This document shows positions 63,970 to 64,000 of a stretch of 64,000 bases of DNA, piece by piece. A program made the position numbers and the translations under genes. The stretch is from assembly GCF_003205205.1 (NCBI RefSeq), contig NZ_QJRL01000001.1:124001-188000 (forward strand), read 5' to 3'. Position 1 is the stretch's first letter. Every line of letters begins with the position of its first letter. This DNA is from Pseudomonas sp. LB-090624 (GTDB taxonomy: Bacteria; Pseudomonadota; Gammaproteobacteria; Pseudomonadales; Pseudomonadaceae). A model generated the notes under the pieces. That model did not search any database and was not told the DNA's origin. It saw only the letters and a program-made list of their open reading frames with translations.

Positions 63970-64000
63970 CCGGGCCCGGCGCATAACCACGCAACAAACA

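Overview
The window is chromosomal DNA of a Pseudomonas of the P. putida type. This rests on the gene order (sspAB, the complete dcw cluster, secA-argJ, groESL, colRS, bifA-sodB), protein sequences that look typical of that group, high GC, and the short GTGGGAGCGGCC-type REP palindromes between genes. I see no tRNA, rRNA operon, CRISPR array, prophage, transposase or integrase. Most of the window is core genome.

Layout. 1-1550: end of the cytochrome bc1 operon (petB 5'-truncated by the window edge, petC). 1668-2733: sspAB. 2910-6353 (minus): a cell-envelope cluster, lpoA, yraN, gmhA/diaA-type SIS protein and a dolP-like BON lipoprotein, divergent from rsmI (6540-7415). 7481-7853: RNase P RNA. 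8164-25988: the division and cell-wall (dcw) cluster mraZ-rsmH-ftsL-ftsI-murE-murF-mraY-murD-ftsW-murG-murC-ddlB-ftsQ-ftsA-ftsZ-lpxC, mostly with overlapping or abutting genes, preceded by a sigma70-type promoter and three 10-bp-phased MraZ boxes. 26036-35662: dciA-like gene, secA, argJ, a probable glutathione S-transferase remnant, a Nudix/ThiE-like fusion, a cobalamin adenosyltransferase coupled to an orphan sensor kinase, and a PanE-like reductase. 35763-43237: yajQ, an MscS channel, an MdfA-like exporter, ampG, an alkyltransferase-like (ATL) gene, a DUF481 protein, a HugZ-like protein and fxsA. 43482-45464: groES-groEL.

45537-50157 is the ColRS region: a PAP2 phosphatase divergent from colR-colS, then a methyltransferase, a WapQ/InaA-type LPS kinase and a 77-residue exported protein. 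ColR-like boxes lie about 65-70 bp before the PAP2 and methyltransferase genes, so the surrounding genes look like targets of the regulator encoded between them. 50264-54469 (minus): an RND pump and its adaptor, with no outer-membrane channel gene. 54671-60757 (minus): an iron-related imelysin locus (IrpA-like imelysin; then di-haem oxidoreductase, second imelysin lipoprotein, DUF1513 protein), interrupted by a two-gene cassette of unknown function (58394-59275). 60904-63857 (minus): bifA and sodB.

The least explained parts are the cassette at 58394-59275, the short exported protein at 49924-50157, several leader or intergenic RNA structures (ftsZ-lpxC hairpin, terminator-like hairpin before yajQ, inverted repeat before bifA), a heat-shock-like promoter motif before secA, and a motif shared by the two imelysin promoters. 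I found no clearly new multi-gene defence or mobile system.
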